A stretch of 64,000 bases of DNA, from NCBI GenBank assembly GCA_038207585.1, contig JBBQZP010000010.1:40506-104505 (forward strand). The letters are read 5' to 3'. The notes under the pieces were generated by a model. That model made no database searches, had not been told where the DNA came from, and was given only the letters and a program-made list of their open reading frames with translations. A program made the position numbers and the translations under genes. Positions 25,664 to 33,817 of the stretch are shown one piece after another (within the stretch, counting starts at the first letter, position 1; each line of letters begins with the position of its first letter). Source of the stretch: JBBQZP01 sp038207585. GTDB taxonomy: Bacteria; Pseudomonadota; Alphaproteobacteria; Rhodobacterales; Rhodobacteraceae.

Positions 25664-26878
25664 ATGTCAAAGATCAAGGTTGCAAACCCCGTCGTCGAAC
25701 TTGACGGTGATGAAATGACCCGGATCATCTGGGATTTCATCAAGCAAAAGCTGATCCTGCCCTATCTTGATATTGATCTGAAATACTACGACCTCTCGAT
25801 GCAGGTCCGGGACGAGACGAACGATCAGATCACCATCGACAGCGCCCATGCGATCAAGAAATACGGGGTTGGCGTGAAATGCGCGACCATCACTCCCGAT
25901 GAAGCGCGGGTCGAGGAATTCGGTCTGAAACAGATGTGGCGCAGCCCCAATGGCACGATCCGCAACATCCTGGGCGGCGTCATCTTCCGCGAGCCGATCA
26001 TCTGCCGCAACGTGCCGCGCCTTGTGCCGGGCTGGACCAAGCCTATCGTGGTGGGCCGCCATGCGTTTGGCGATCAGTACCGCGCAACCGATTTCCGCTT
26101 TCCGGGCAAAGGCAAGCTGACGATCAAGTTCGTGGGCGAAGATGGCACCGTGATCGAACGCGAGGTGTTCGACGCACCATCAGCAGGCGTCACGATGGCG
26201 ATGTATAACCTTGATGACAGCATCATGGATTTCGCCCGAGCGTCGATGAACTATGGCCTGACAAAGGGCTGGCCAGTGTATCTTTCCACCAAGAACACGA
26301 TCCTCAAAGCCTATGACGGCCGCTTCAAGGATCTGTTCCAACAGGTGTTTGACGAAGAATTCGCCGACCGCTTCAAGGCCGCGGGCATCACCTATGAACA
26401 CCGCCTGATCGACGACATGGTGGCCTCGGCAATGAAATGGTCGGGCGGCTATGTCTGGGCCTGCAAGAACTATGACGGCGATGTGCAGTCCGACACCGTG
26501 GCGCAGGGGTTTGGCAGCCTTGGCCTGATGACATCGGTGCTGATGACCCCCGATGGCAAAACGGTCGAGGCCGAAGCCGCGCACGGCACCGTCACCCGGC
26601 ACTACCGCCAGCATCAGGCGGGCAAGCAAACCTCGACCAACTCTATCGCGTCGATCTATGCTTGGGCGGGCGGGCTGAAGCACCGCGCGAAACTGGATGA
26701 CAACGCGGCGCTGCTGAAGTTTGCTATGACGCTGGAAAAGGTCACCGTCGATGCGGTGGAAGACGGCTGGATGACCAAGGATCTGGCGCTGCTGGTCGGC
26801 CCTGATCAAAAATGGCTGACCACGATGGGCTATCTGGAAAAGGTCGATGAATATCTGGGCAAGGCGCTTGCCGGATAA
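25664..26878 (+). CDS. icd: Isocitrate dehydrogenase, NADP-dependent
   Basis: A 404-aa TCA-cycle enzyme converting isocitrate to 2-oxoglutarate with NADPH production. It is the eukaryote-like dimeric type: NPVVELDGDEMTRIIWDFIK at the start, RSPNGTIRNILGGVIFREPI, KPIVVGRHAFGDQYRATDF, then ENTILKAYDGRF-like KNTILKAYDGRFKD and AAHGTVTRHYRQHQ. The ATG at 25664 has GAGG at the right distance; an upstream in-frame ATG at 25535 overlaps the HD gene and is rejected. A 10-bp stem follows. Confidence 0.96.
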   Translation: MSKIKVANPVVELDGDEMTRIIWDFIKQKLILPYLDIDLKYYDLSMQVRDETNDQITIDSAHAIKKYGVGVKCATITPDEARVEEFGLKQMWRSPNGTIRNILGGVIFREPIICRNVPRLVPGWTKPIVVGRHAFGDQYRATDFRFPGKGKLTIKFVGEDGTVIEREVFDAPSAGVTMAMYNLDDSIMDFARASMNYGLTKGWPVYLSTKNTILKAYDGRFKDLFQQVFDEEFADRFKAAGITYEHRLIDDMVASAMKWSGGYVWACKNYDGDVQSDTVAQGFGSLGLMTSVLMTPDGKTVEAEAAHGTVTRHYRQHQAGKQTSTNSIASIYAWAGGLKHRAKLDDNAALLKFAMTLEKVTVDAVEDGWMTKDLALLVGPDQKWLTTMGYLEKVDEYLGKALAG

Positions 26879-26896
26879 GAGCGTTTTAGAATTGGA

Positions 26897-26922
26897 GAAC
26901 CCGGCCCTGTCAGGCCGGGTTC
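26897..26922 (+). terminator. Stem-loop after icd
   Basis: GAACCCGGCC and GGCCGGGTTC arms (10 bp) flank a 6-nt loop. There is no T-run, so it may stabilise mRNA ends or need Rho. It lies between the convergent icd and glycine-rich genes and may serve both. Confidence 0.6.
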
Positions 26923-26941
26923 CCGATCTGGTCCTCAGGCG

Positions 26942-27979
26942 TTATTTCAGTTTCGCGCCGTTTATGTTGGTCCAGACCTCCTGCCCCTTCACCTTGTAGG
27001 ACGCGCCGGTCACGGTGACGCACTGGCCCGACAAGGTTTTCATCCGGATGGCCCTGATCTTGAGGTTCGGTGTCATGCCGGTGTCATGGACCCATCCGAC
27101 CATCGTGCCGCGACGGTCGTATACGGAAAAGGCGTTCAGAACTTCGCTGTTGCCACCACCGGCACAGCTAAGTCCGGCACGCTGCAGCTTTTGAGTTCTG
27201 CGGCGGATGTCTGCCGAACTGCCGCTGCCAGATGCGCCTGCAACAAGGCTGAACCCACCGCCAGTGCCGCTGCCGCCAGCGTTTCCGCCGCTGCCATTCC
27301 CGCCGCCGTTTCCAGCGCCGCCGCCGGTTCCGCCGCCGCCACCTGTACCACCGCCACCGGTTCCGCCGCCACCACCTGTGCCACCGCCATCGCCTCCTGT
27401 GCCCGTGCCGCCACCGCCACCTGTGCCGCCGCCACCACCTGTGCCGACGCCACCGCCACCGCTTCCCCCGCCGCCACCTGTGCCGCCGCCACCGCCGCCG
27501 GTTCCGCCGCCGCCGCCGGTTCCGCCGCCTGTACCACCGCCGCCACCCGTGCCGCCGCTGCCCCCAGTGCCGCCGGTGCTTCCGCCGGTAGTTCCGCCGC
27601 CAAGGCCCGCACCGACGCTGACCCCACCACCGCCCGTTCCGACACCCACGCCGGCTCCAATGCCGACCCCACCGCCGCCACCACCAAGTCCTACACCCGC
27701 ACCGACTCCGACATCTCCGCCGCCAAGGCCGACCCCGACGCCCGCACCGATTCCGCCACGACCGCCGCCAAGGCCGACCCCAACACCAACCCCGTCACGC
27801 CCGATCGACACGCCCAGACCACCGCCAAGCCCCCCGATCCCATTGCCCAGACCGCCAAGCGCAACCGCGCTCGTGCTGGTCAAGGCCAGAAACGCAGACA
27901 CAAGTGTTGCTCTTCCAAGCAACGTATGTCCCGACCAGAGCCGGGTGCAACCATTCGCATTCAAAGGCACGTTTTCCAT
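26942..27979 (-). CDS. Secreted glycine-rich tandem-repeat protein
   Basis: A 345-aa protein not assigned to a family. A signal peptide is likely in residues 1-40 (basic start, then GRATLVSAFLALTSTSAVALG). Residues about 41-115 repeat a 15-17-aa unit of G-V-G-V-G-L-G-G-G ... G-A-G type. Residues about 125-235 are nearly pure Gly/Thr (GGTGGGG-like units). The C-terminal 90 residues look globular, with two cysteines (LSCAGGG and SGQCVTV), and include VYDRRGTMVGWVHDTGM. The start at 27979 follows AGGA; the frame can also begin at 28036. It is probably an extracellular, adhesive or structural protein. Confidence 0.75.
   Translation of the reverse strand: MENVPLNANGCTRLWSGHTLLGRATLVSAFLALTSTSAVALGGLGNGIGGLGGGLGVSIGRDGVGVGVGLGGGRGGIGAGVGVGLGGGDVGVGAGVGLGGGGGGVGIGAGVGVGTGGGGVSVGAGLGGGTTGGSTGGTGGSGGTGGGGGTGGGTGGGGGTGGGGGGTGGGGGSGGGGVGTGGGGGTGGGGGTGTGGDGGGTGGGGGTGGGGTGGGGGTGGGAGNGGGNGSGGNAGGSGTGGGFSLVAGASGSGSSADIRRRTQKLQRAGLSCAGGGNSEVLNAFSVYDRRGTMVGWVHDTGMTPNLKIRAIRMKTLSGQCVTVTGASYKVKGQEVWTNINGAKLK
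27230..27840. repeat. GC-rich minisatellite encoding the glycine-rich domain
   Basis: Imperfect units such as CCGCCGCCACCTGT and CCACCGCCACC recur throughout. Within this tract, slipped-strand or recombination changes in length are likely. The plus strand also reads as a Pro-rich frame, which is an artefact of the repeats. Confidence 0.8.
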
Positions 27980-28084
27980 CTCAGGTTCCTTTTCGTTCGT
28001 GCGGGACCATGTCTTGGATCGAGATGCGTTTTTCATTGTGTACGCTCTGCTTCAAGTTGCCGGTGTCCGCGTTTCCATCACAAA

Positions 28085-28147
28085 CAAGCGGTGTATTTCA
28101 GCTTGCAGTTGAACCTACGTAAGGAAAACCAAGCGAGTTTCAGCTTG
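28085..28147. promoter_or_regulatory. Two related inverted-repeat elements upstream of the glycine-rich gene
   Basis: CAAGC-N11-GCTTG (28085-28105) and CAAGC-N8-GCTTG (28130-28147) share the core TTTCAGCTTG, with starts of the shared core 42 nt apart, about four helical turns. They lie 106-168 nt upstream of the start at 27979. They could be operators. Confidence 0.5.
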
Positions 28148-28291
28148 TAAGAAATTTTCTTGCGAAATTATCAAATGAATCATTCCACTTATTGCGGCGC
28201 AAAGAAATGTGTCAAAATTTGGAATTCACCAAGGCATTTTCGCCTTTGGGGCGATGAATTTTCGCCACAATGTGGCCGATTGTTGCGTAAA

Positions 28292-28312
28292 AATTGCCAA
28301 ACTCTGGCAATT
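28292..28312. promoter_or_regulatory. 8-bp inverted repeat (AATTGCCA / TGGCAATT)
   Basis: Perfect 8-bp arms are separated by AACTC, located about 180 nt upstream of the SMR gene. This could be a dimeric repressor site; no neighbouring regulator gene was found. Confidence 0.4.
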
Positions 28313-28489
28313 GCTTGGTGGCCAACCAACCCAGACATCGGTTACACCCCGGCGAAGCGACACTTTGCGGCAACGATATCAAACAATCCGCACCCTTGAT
28401 TTCGAAGTTATCAGAACTGCAATTCCAGCAGCACAGAACCGACCTATATGAGCAGGGCAACGCGGTTCCTGAATCAAAATGAGCAAGCA

Positions 28490-28825
28490 ATGACCCAGAC
28501 CTATGTTTTTCTGATGTGTGCTGTCGCGCTGGAGGTGTTCGGGACAACCTGTTTGCAGGCGTCGCAACAACTGACCCGGCTATGGCCCAGTCTGGGCATT
28601 GTCGTGGGCTTCGGCGGCGCATTCGTGTTTTTCATGCAGGTCCTCAAGGTCATGCCGCTTGGCGTCACCTATGCGATGTGGTCTGGGCTTGGCATCACTC
28701 TGGTCACCATCAGCGGCTATTTCGTCTTCAACCAGAAGATTGATCTGGCGGCCTTTCTGGGCATGGGCATGATCATCGCGGGGATTGTCGTGATCCACAC
28801 ATTCTCGAAAACCGCGCTGCACTGA
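28490..28825 (+). CDS. SMR-family multidrug/cation exporter
   Basis: A 111-aa four-helix membrane protein of the EmrE/QacE type, acting as an antiparallel dimer with proton exchange. The essential glutamate is in the first helix (ALEVFGTTCLQAS, Glu15), followed by PSLGIVVGFGGAFVFF, VMPLGVTYAMWSGLGITLVT and IDLAAFLGMGMIIAGIVVI. The Tyr-Ala-x-Trp-Ser-Gly segment matches Qac/EmrE-like members. The start at 28490 gives the usual short N-terminus; an upstream in-frame start at 28448 would add an unusual extension. Confidence 0.93.
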   Translation: MTQTYVFLMCAVALEVFGTTCLQASQQLTRLWPSLGIVVGFGGAFVFFMQVLKVMPLGVTYAMWSGLGITLVTISGYFVFNQKIDLAAFLGMGMIIAGIVVIHTFSKTALH

Positions 28826-28897
28826 CGATGGCTCTGGCCTTTCGCGCCTGCCTCCTGTAACGCGACCCCAACCTTGTATAATTGAAAGAATCCCACG

Positions 28898-30715
28898 ATG
28901 GAGCTTCGCAACATCGCCATTATCGCGCACGTCGACCATGGCAAGACAACTCTGGTCGACGAGCTGCTGAAACAGTCCGGCGCGTTCCGTGACAATCAGG
29001 CCGTCGCCGAACGCGCGATGGACAGCAACGATATCGAGCGTGAGCGTGGCATCACCATTCTTGCCAAATGCACCTCGCTGGAATGGGCGGGCAAGCGGAT
29101 CAACATCGTTGACACGCCGGGCCACGCCGATTTCGGCGGTGAGGTGGAGCGGATTCTGAGCATGGTTGACGGCGTGGTGCTGCTGGTCGATGCGGCGGAA
29201 GGCCCGATGCCGCAGACGAAATTCGTGACCTCCAAGGCGCTGGCACTGGGCCTGCGCCCGATTGTCGTTCTGAACAAGGTCGACAAGCCCGACGCCGAAC
29301 CCGACCGCGCGCTGAACGAAGTGTTCGATCTGTTCGCGAACCTTGGCGCCGATGATAACCAACTTGATTTCCCGGTGCTTTACGCCTCGGGCCGTGCCGG
29401 CTGGGCGGATGAAGCGCTGGACGGGCCGCGCAAGGATCTGTCGGCGCTTTACGATCTGGTACTCAAGCACGTTCCGCAGCCCGCGCAATTGGCGCGCCGG
29501 GATGAGCCGTTCCTGATGCTGGCAACCACCCTGTCTGCCGACCCGTTCATCGGCCGCATCCTGACCGGCCGGGTTGAGGCAGGCACGCTGAAAGCCGGTG
29601 AGACGATCAAGGCTTTGTCGCGCGACGGCGAAAAGATCGAACAGTTCCGCGTTTCCAAAGTGCTGGCCTTCCGCGGCCTGTCGCAATCGCCCATTGATCT
29701 GGCCGAAGCGGGCGATATCGTCACCCTGGCCGGCATGTCGAAAGCCACCGTCGCCGATACACTGTGCGCTTTGGAGATCGAAACCGCCCTGCCCGCTCAA
29801 CCGATTGATCCGCCGACGATTTCTGTCACCTTCGGCATCAACGACTCCCCCCTTGCAGGCAAGGACGGCTCCAAGGTTCAATCGCGCATCATCCGCGAAC
29901 GCCTGATGCGCGAGGCCGAGATCAACGTGGCGATCAAGGTCACCGACACTCCGGGTGGCGATGCGTTCGAGGTGGCCGGGCGCGGCGAATTGCAGATGGG
30001 CGTGTTGATCGAAAACATGCGGCGTGAAGGGTTCGAGCTTTCGATCAGCCGACCGCGCGTCCTGTTCCAGGAGATTGACGGCAAACGCTGCGAACCGATC
30101 GAGGAAGTCACCATTGACGTCGATGATGAATACACCGGCTCGGTCATCGAAAAACTGACCGGCCCGCGCAAGGGCGATCTGATCGAGATGAAGCCTGCGG
30201 GCGTCGGCAAGACCCGGATCATCGCGTATGTGCCGTCGCGTGGCCTGATCGGCTATCACGGCCAGTTCATGACCGACACGCGCGGCACCGGCGTTCTGAA
30301 CCGGGTGTTCCACGAATGGGCCCCCCATAAAGGCCCGATTGAAGGCCGCCGTCAGGGCGTTCTGATCAGCATGGAAAGCGGCACCTCCGTCGCCTATGCG
30401 ATGTGGAAGCTGGAAGATCGCGGGCATTTCTTCATTGGAGTGCAGGAACCGGTCTATACCGGCATGATAATCGGCGAGCATAACCGCGACAATGATCTGG
30501 AAGTGAACCCGCTGAAGGGCAAGCAGCTGACCAACGTGCGCGCGTCGGGCACCGATGAAGCGGTGCGTCTGACCACGCCGGTCAAGCTGTCGCTGGAACA
30601 GGCGATTGCCTATATCGACGATGACGAACTGGTTGAGGTGACGCCGAAATCAGTGCGGATGCGCAAGCGCCACCTTGACCCGCACGAACGCAAGCGGGCC
30701 GCGAAATCGGCCTGA
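28898..30715 (+). CDS. typA: Ribosome-associated GTPase TypA/BipA
   Basis: A 605-aa translational GTPase related to EF-G that acts in ribosome assembly and stress or low-temperature growth. G-motifs are IIAHVDHGKTTLVDEL, RERGITILAKCTS, VDTPGHADFGGEVERIL and VVLNKVDKPDAEPDR, followed by domain II, the EF-G-like domains III and V (GRGELQMGVLIENMRREGFE) and the TypA-specific C-terminal region (GHFFIGVQEPVYTGMIIGEH). The start at 28898 begins directly at MELRNIAIIAH, as usual. A clear terminator follows. Confidence 0.97.
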   Translation: MELRNIAIIAHVDHGKTTLVDELLKQSGAFRDNQAVAERAMDSNDIERERGITILAKCTSLEWAGKRINIVDTPGHADFGGEVERILSMVDGVVLLVDAAEGPMPQTKFVTSKALALGLRPIVVLNKVDKPDAEPDRALNEVFDLFANLGADDNQLDFPVLYASGRAGWADEALDGPRKDLSALYDLVLKHVPQPAQLARRDEPFLMLATTLSADPFIGRILTGRVEAGTLKAGETIKALSRDGEKIEQFRVSKVLAFRGLSQSPIDLAEAGDIVTLAGMSKATVADTLCALEIETALPAQPIDPPTISVTFGINDSPLAGKDGSKVQSRIIRERLMREAEINVAIKVTDTPGGDAFEVAGRGELQMGVLIENMRREGFELSISRPRVLFQEIDGKRCEPIEEVTIDVDDEYTGSVIEKLTGPRKGDLIEMKPAGVGKTRIIAYVPSRGLIGYHGQFMTDTRGTGVLNRVFHEWAPHKGPIEGRRQGVLISMESGTSVAYAMWKLEDRGHFFIGVQEPVYTGMIIGEHNRDNDLEVNPLKGKQLTNVRASGTDEAVRLTTPVKLSLEQAIAYIDDDELVEVTPKSVRMRKRHLDPHERKRAAKSA

Positions 30716-30727
30716 CGATCTGGAAAT

Positions 30728-30751
30728 GGCCCGGTTCGCACCGGGCCTTTT
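30728..30751 (+). terminator. Intrinsic terminator after typA
   Basis: GGCCCGGT / ACCGGGCC (8 bp) with a TCGC loop is followed by TTTT. It could also end the convergent DUF1330 transcript, although the minus side has only ATTT. Confidence 0.88.
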
Positions 30752-30758
30752 CATTTCG

Positions 30759-31043
30759 TCAGACTTCTTCGACCACCACAAGATCGCGGATCGCGGCATC
30801 CTTGGCATGGGCCAAAGCCGCCTGATACTCAGCCGAGTTGTAGCACTCCACCGCCGCCTCGACGCTGGGAAACCGGGCCACGACATTGCGCGCGCGGTCA
30901 CGCCCCTCAAGCTGCACATACCGCCCGCCGCGTGCGATGAACACACCGCCATGGGCTGCAATCGCGGTGGTGGCACCCTTGGCATAAAGGGCGTAGGCGT
31001 CAGGGTTCGTCACCTCGACATGGGCAATCCACAAAGCAGTCAT
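30759..31043 (-). CDS. DUF1330 dimeric alpha-beta barrel protein
   Basis: A 94-aa protein with the DUF1330 layout: ALWIAHVEVTNPDAYALYAKG at the start, ARGGRYVQLEGRDRARNVVARFPSVEAA in the middle and CYNSAEYQAALAHAKDAA near the end, in a ferredoxin-like barrel. Members are widespread with no settled role. The ATG is one base after the alaS stop, so the two are read together. No catalytic residues stand out. Confidence 0.85.
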   Translation of the reverse strand: MTALWIAHVEVTNPDAYALYAKGATTAIAAHGGVFIARGGRYVQLEGRDRARNVVARFPSVEAAVECYNSAEYQAALAHAKDAAIRDLVVVEEV

Positions 31044-31044
31044 A

Positions 31045-33699
31045 TCAGCCTCCGATCACGGCTTCGGCGGCGGCAATCGCGGCCTCGGCCCCTGCTATAT
31101 CTGCGCCCCCCGCCTGCGCCATATCAGGCCGCCCGCCACCGCCCCGGCCCCCAAGCGCCTCGGCTGCGGCCTTGACGATATCGACCGCCGAAAGCCGCCC
31201 TGTCAGATCACCCGTGACCCCTGCGGCCACGGCAGGTTTCGCCCCCGTATCGGCAATCAGCAAAACCGCCCCCGACCCAAGTCGCGCCTTCATCTCGTCA
31301 ATCAGGCCGGGCAGGTCTTTGCCTGACACACCTGAAAGCACCTGAGACACAAAGCGTATACCGTTGATTTCCTTGGCCTCCGGCGCATCACTCTTGCCGC
31401 CCATCGCAAGCTCTCGCCGCAATTGCGCGACCTCATTCTGCAATGCGCGACGTTCATCCAGCAGCGCTTTCGCCCGGTCCGCCAGTTCCGGCGGCGTGGC
31501 TTTCAGCACCGAAGCCACATCCGCCAGCCGCGCCATCTGGTCCTTGAGGAAGGCCAGCGCACCCTGCCCGGTCAGCGCCTCGATCCGCCGCACCCCGGCA
31601 GACGATGCGGAATCGCCCAACAGGATGAACAGCCCGATCTCTCCCAACCGCCCCACATGCGTGCCGCCACATAGTTCCAGCGAATAAGTCTGCCCGTCGC
31701 TGCCCTTGCCGGACCCCGGGCGCGCGCCCATCGACACAACGCGCACCTCATCGCCGTATTTCTCGCCGAAAAGCGCCTGCGCGCCAAGCCCGCGCGCGTC
31801 ATCGGGCGTCATCACGCGAATCTCAACGGCCCCATTCTGGCGGATATAGGCGTTCACTTCCGCCTCGACCCCCGCCAGTTCCTCGGCCGACAGCCCCTTG
31901 CCGTGGCTGAAATCAAAGCGCAGCCGGTCCGGCGCGTTCAGACTGCCGCGCTGTGCGACATGATCGCCCAAGGTCCGCCGCAACGCCTCATTCAGCAGAT
32001 GCGTTGCCGAATGGTTCGCTTGAATCGCCCCACGTCGCGCAGGATCAACCGTCAGCGTTGCCCCCTGACCCTGCGCAATTTCGCCCTCGGTCACTTCGGC
32101 AATATGCAGGAAAACCCCCTGCGATTTTCTGGTATCGGTGATCCGCGCCATGCCCGTCGCGGTGCGCAACACGCCTGCATCGCCAACCTGCCCACCCGAT
32201 TCCGCGTAAAACGGCGTCTGGTTCAGCACGATCTGCACCTGCGCGCCGGTGCCCGCCTTGGCCACCGCCGCTCCATTCTGCACCAAGGCCAGAACCTGCC
32301 CTTCGGCGGTTTCAGTGTCGTAACCCAGAAACTCCGACCCGCCATGTGCCTCGGCCAGATCGAACCAGATCGCGGCATCCTTGGTTTCGCCCGACCCGGC
32401 CCAGCTTGCCCGCGCCTTTGCCTTTTGCTCGGCCATAGCCGTATCAAACCCGGCGGTATCCACGATGCGGCCCTGCTCACGCAGCGCGTCCTGCGTCAGG
32501 TCCAGCGGGAAGCCGTAAGTATCATAAAGCTTGAACGCCGCAGCCCCCGGCAATGCCCCGCCTTCGGGCAGGCGCGCGACCTCATCCTCCAACAGCTTCA
32601 GGCCCCGATCCAGTGTGGTGCGAAAGCGGCTTTCCTCAAGCTGCAAGGTCTCTTCGATCAGCGCCTGCGCGCGTCCCAGTTCCGGATAGGCCCCGCCCAT
32701 CTGCCGCACCAAGGCGGGCACCAGACGGTGCATCACAGGGTCCTGCGCGCCCAACTGATGCGCATGCCGCATCGCGCGGCGCATGATCCGGCGCAGCACA
32801 TACCCGCGCCCCTCGTTCGACGGCATCACGCCATCGGCAATCAGGAACGAGGTTGACCGCAAATGGTCAGCAATGACCCGGTGATGTGTCTTGCCGGGAC
32901 CATCCGGATCGGTGCTGGTCGCATGCGCGCTGGCCTCGATCAAGTCGCGCATCAGGTCGGTATCGTAATTGTCATGCTTGCCCTGCAAGAGCGCCCCGAT
33001 CCGCTCCAACCCCATGCCGGTGTCGATGCTTTGCTTGGGCAAGGGCACCATTGATCCGTCGGCGAACTGCTCGTTCTGCATGAAAACGAGGTTCCAGATT
33101 TCGATGAACCGGTCGCCATCCTCATCCGCACTGCCCGGAGGGCCGCCCCAGATCTTGTCGCCGTGATCATAGAAAATCTCGGTGCAGGGGCCACAGGGCC
33201 CGGTCGGCCCCATCCGCCAGAAATTGTCATCGGTGGGAATGCGGATGATGCGGTCATCGCCCAGCCCTGCAACCTTTTTCCAAATCGCCGCCGCCTCATC
33301 ATCGGTGTGATAAACCGTGACCAGCAGTTTCGATTTGTCGATGCCGAAATCTTTTGTCAGCAATTCCCAAGCAAACGGGATCGCGTCGGATTTGAAATAA
33401 TCCCCAAAGCTGAAATTTCCCAGCATCTCGAAGAACGTATGATGCCGCGCGGTGTAGCCCACATTGTCCAGATCGTTGTGCTTTCCGCCTGCGCGCACAC
33501 ACTTCTGCGCGGTGGTCGCGCGCACATATTCACGGGTTTCGGCCCCGGTGAAGGCATTCTTGAACTGCACCATGCCGGAGTTCGTGAACATCAGAGTCGG
33601 ATCATTGCGCGGCACCAGCGGGCTGCTGTCCACAACCCGGTGGCCGTTGCGCTGAAAATAATTCAGAAAAGTTGAGCGGATGTCGTTCAGCGAGGGCAT
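31045..33699 (-). CDS. alaS: Alanyl-tRNA synthetase
   Basis: An 884-aa class II synthetase charging tRNA-Ala. The class II core begins RSTFLNYFQRNGHRVVDSSP and continues with SGMVQFKNAFTG; the editing domain has the zinc site (NHSATHLLNEALRRTLGDH and CGGTHVG), and a C-terminal oligomerisation domain ends in GGRGGGGRPDMAQAGG. ATG 33699 is preferred over GTG 33705 because AGGAAG is correctly spaced. It is followed within one base by the DUF1330 gene. Confidence 0.97.
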   Translation of the reverse strand: MPSLNDIRSTFLNYFQRNGHRVVDSSPLVPRNDPTLMFTNSGMVQFKNAFTGAETREYVRATTAQKCVRAGGKHNDLDNVGYTARHHTFFEMLGNFSFGDYFKSDAIPFAWELLTKDFGIDKSKLLVTVYHTDDEAAAIWKKVAGLGDDRIIRIPTDDNFWRMGPTGPCGPCTEIFYDHGDKIWGGPPGSADEDGDRFIEIWNLVFMQNEQFADGSMVPLPKQSIDTGMGLERIGALLQGKHDNYDTDLMRDLIEASAHATSTDPDGPGKTHHRVIADHLRSTSFLIADGVMPSNEGRGYVLRRIMRRAMRHAHQLGAQDPVMHRLVPALVRQMGGAYPELGRAQALIEETLQLEESRFRTTLDRGLKLLEDEVARLPEGGALPGAAAFKLYDTYGFPLDLTQDALREQGRIVDTAGFDTAMAEQKAKARASWAGSGETKDAAIWFDLAEAHGGSEFLGYDTETAEGQVLALVQNGAAVAKAGTGAQVQIVLNQTPFYAESGGQVGDAGVLRTATGMARITDTRKSQGVFLHIAEVTEGEIAQGQGATLTVDPARRGAIQANHSATHLLNEALRRTLGDHVAQRGSLNAPDRLRFDFSHGKGLSAEELAGVEAEVNAYIRQNGAVEIRVMTPDDARGLGAQALFGEKYGDEVRVVSMGARPGSGKGSDGQTYSLELCGGTHVGRLGEIGLFILLGDSASSAGVRRIEALTGQGALAFLKDQMARLADVASVLKATPPELADRAKALLDERRALQNEVAQLRRELAMGGKSDAPEAKEINGIRFVSQVLSGVSGKDLPGLIDEMKARLGSGAVLLIADTGAKPAVAAGVTGDLTGRLSAVDIVKAAAEALGGRGGGGRPDMAQAGGADIAGAEAAIAAAEAVIGG

Positions 33700-33766
33700 G
33701 TGCACTTCCTTCGGGCGTGGGATTTCCGTTTATCCCCGCGCGTGCGGCCTGTCCATCGCGACCATG

Positions 33767-33795
33767 AAAAAGGGCCGCAGGTTTCCCCGCAGCCC
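33767..33795 (-). terminator. Intrinsic terminator of recA
   Basis: On the minus strand a 10-bp stem (GGGCTGCGGG / CCTGCGGCCC, with two G-T pairs) and a GAAA loop are followed by TTTTT. Confidence 0.88.
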
Positions 33796-33817
33796 GATCT
33801 TTTGCGCGATGGCTCGG

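Larger units (their letters stand above)
28037..28489. other. AT-rich gap between the glycine-rich and SMR genes
   Basis: This 453-bp stretch holds no convincing gene; its short open frames lack ribosome sites and normal codon use. It is clearly lower in GC than the surroundings and carries the two CAAGC/GCTTG elements, an 8-bp inverted repeat and presumably the promoters of both flanking genes. Confidence 0.6.

Noticed and set aside
27230..27840. Possible CRISPR array because of many short repeats
   Set aside because: Units are irregular, adjacent and in frame with a coding gene; there are no unique spacers of constant length and no cas genes.
27207..28112. Long proline-rich open frame on the plus strand across the glycine-rich gene
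   Set aside because: Pro-rich translation is the antisense of Gly codons in the repeats. The minus strand frame has a signal peptide, ribosome site and globular end; the plus frame has none.
28160..28451. Short open frames in the AT-rich gap
   Set aside because: They lack ribosome sites, known motifs and typical codon use; the region is more likely regulatory.
28580..30481. 633-aa open frame antisense to typA
   Set aside because: It is a shadow frame in GC-rich DNA opposite a complete TypA gene with all GTPase motifs.
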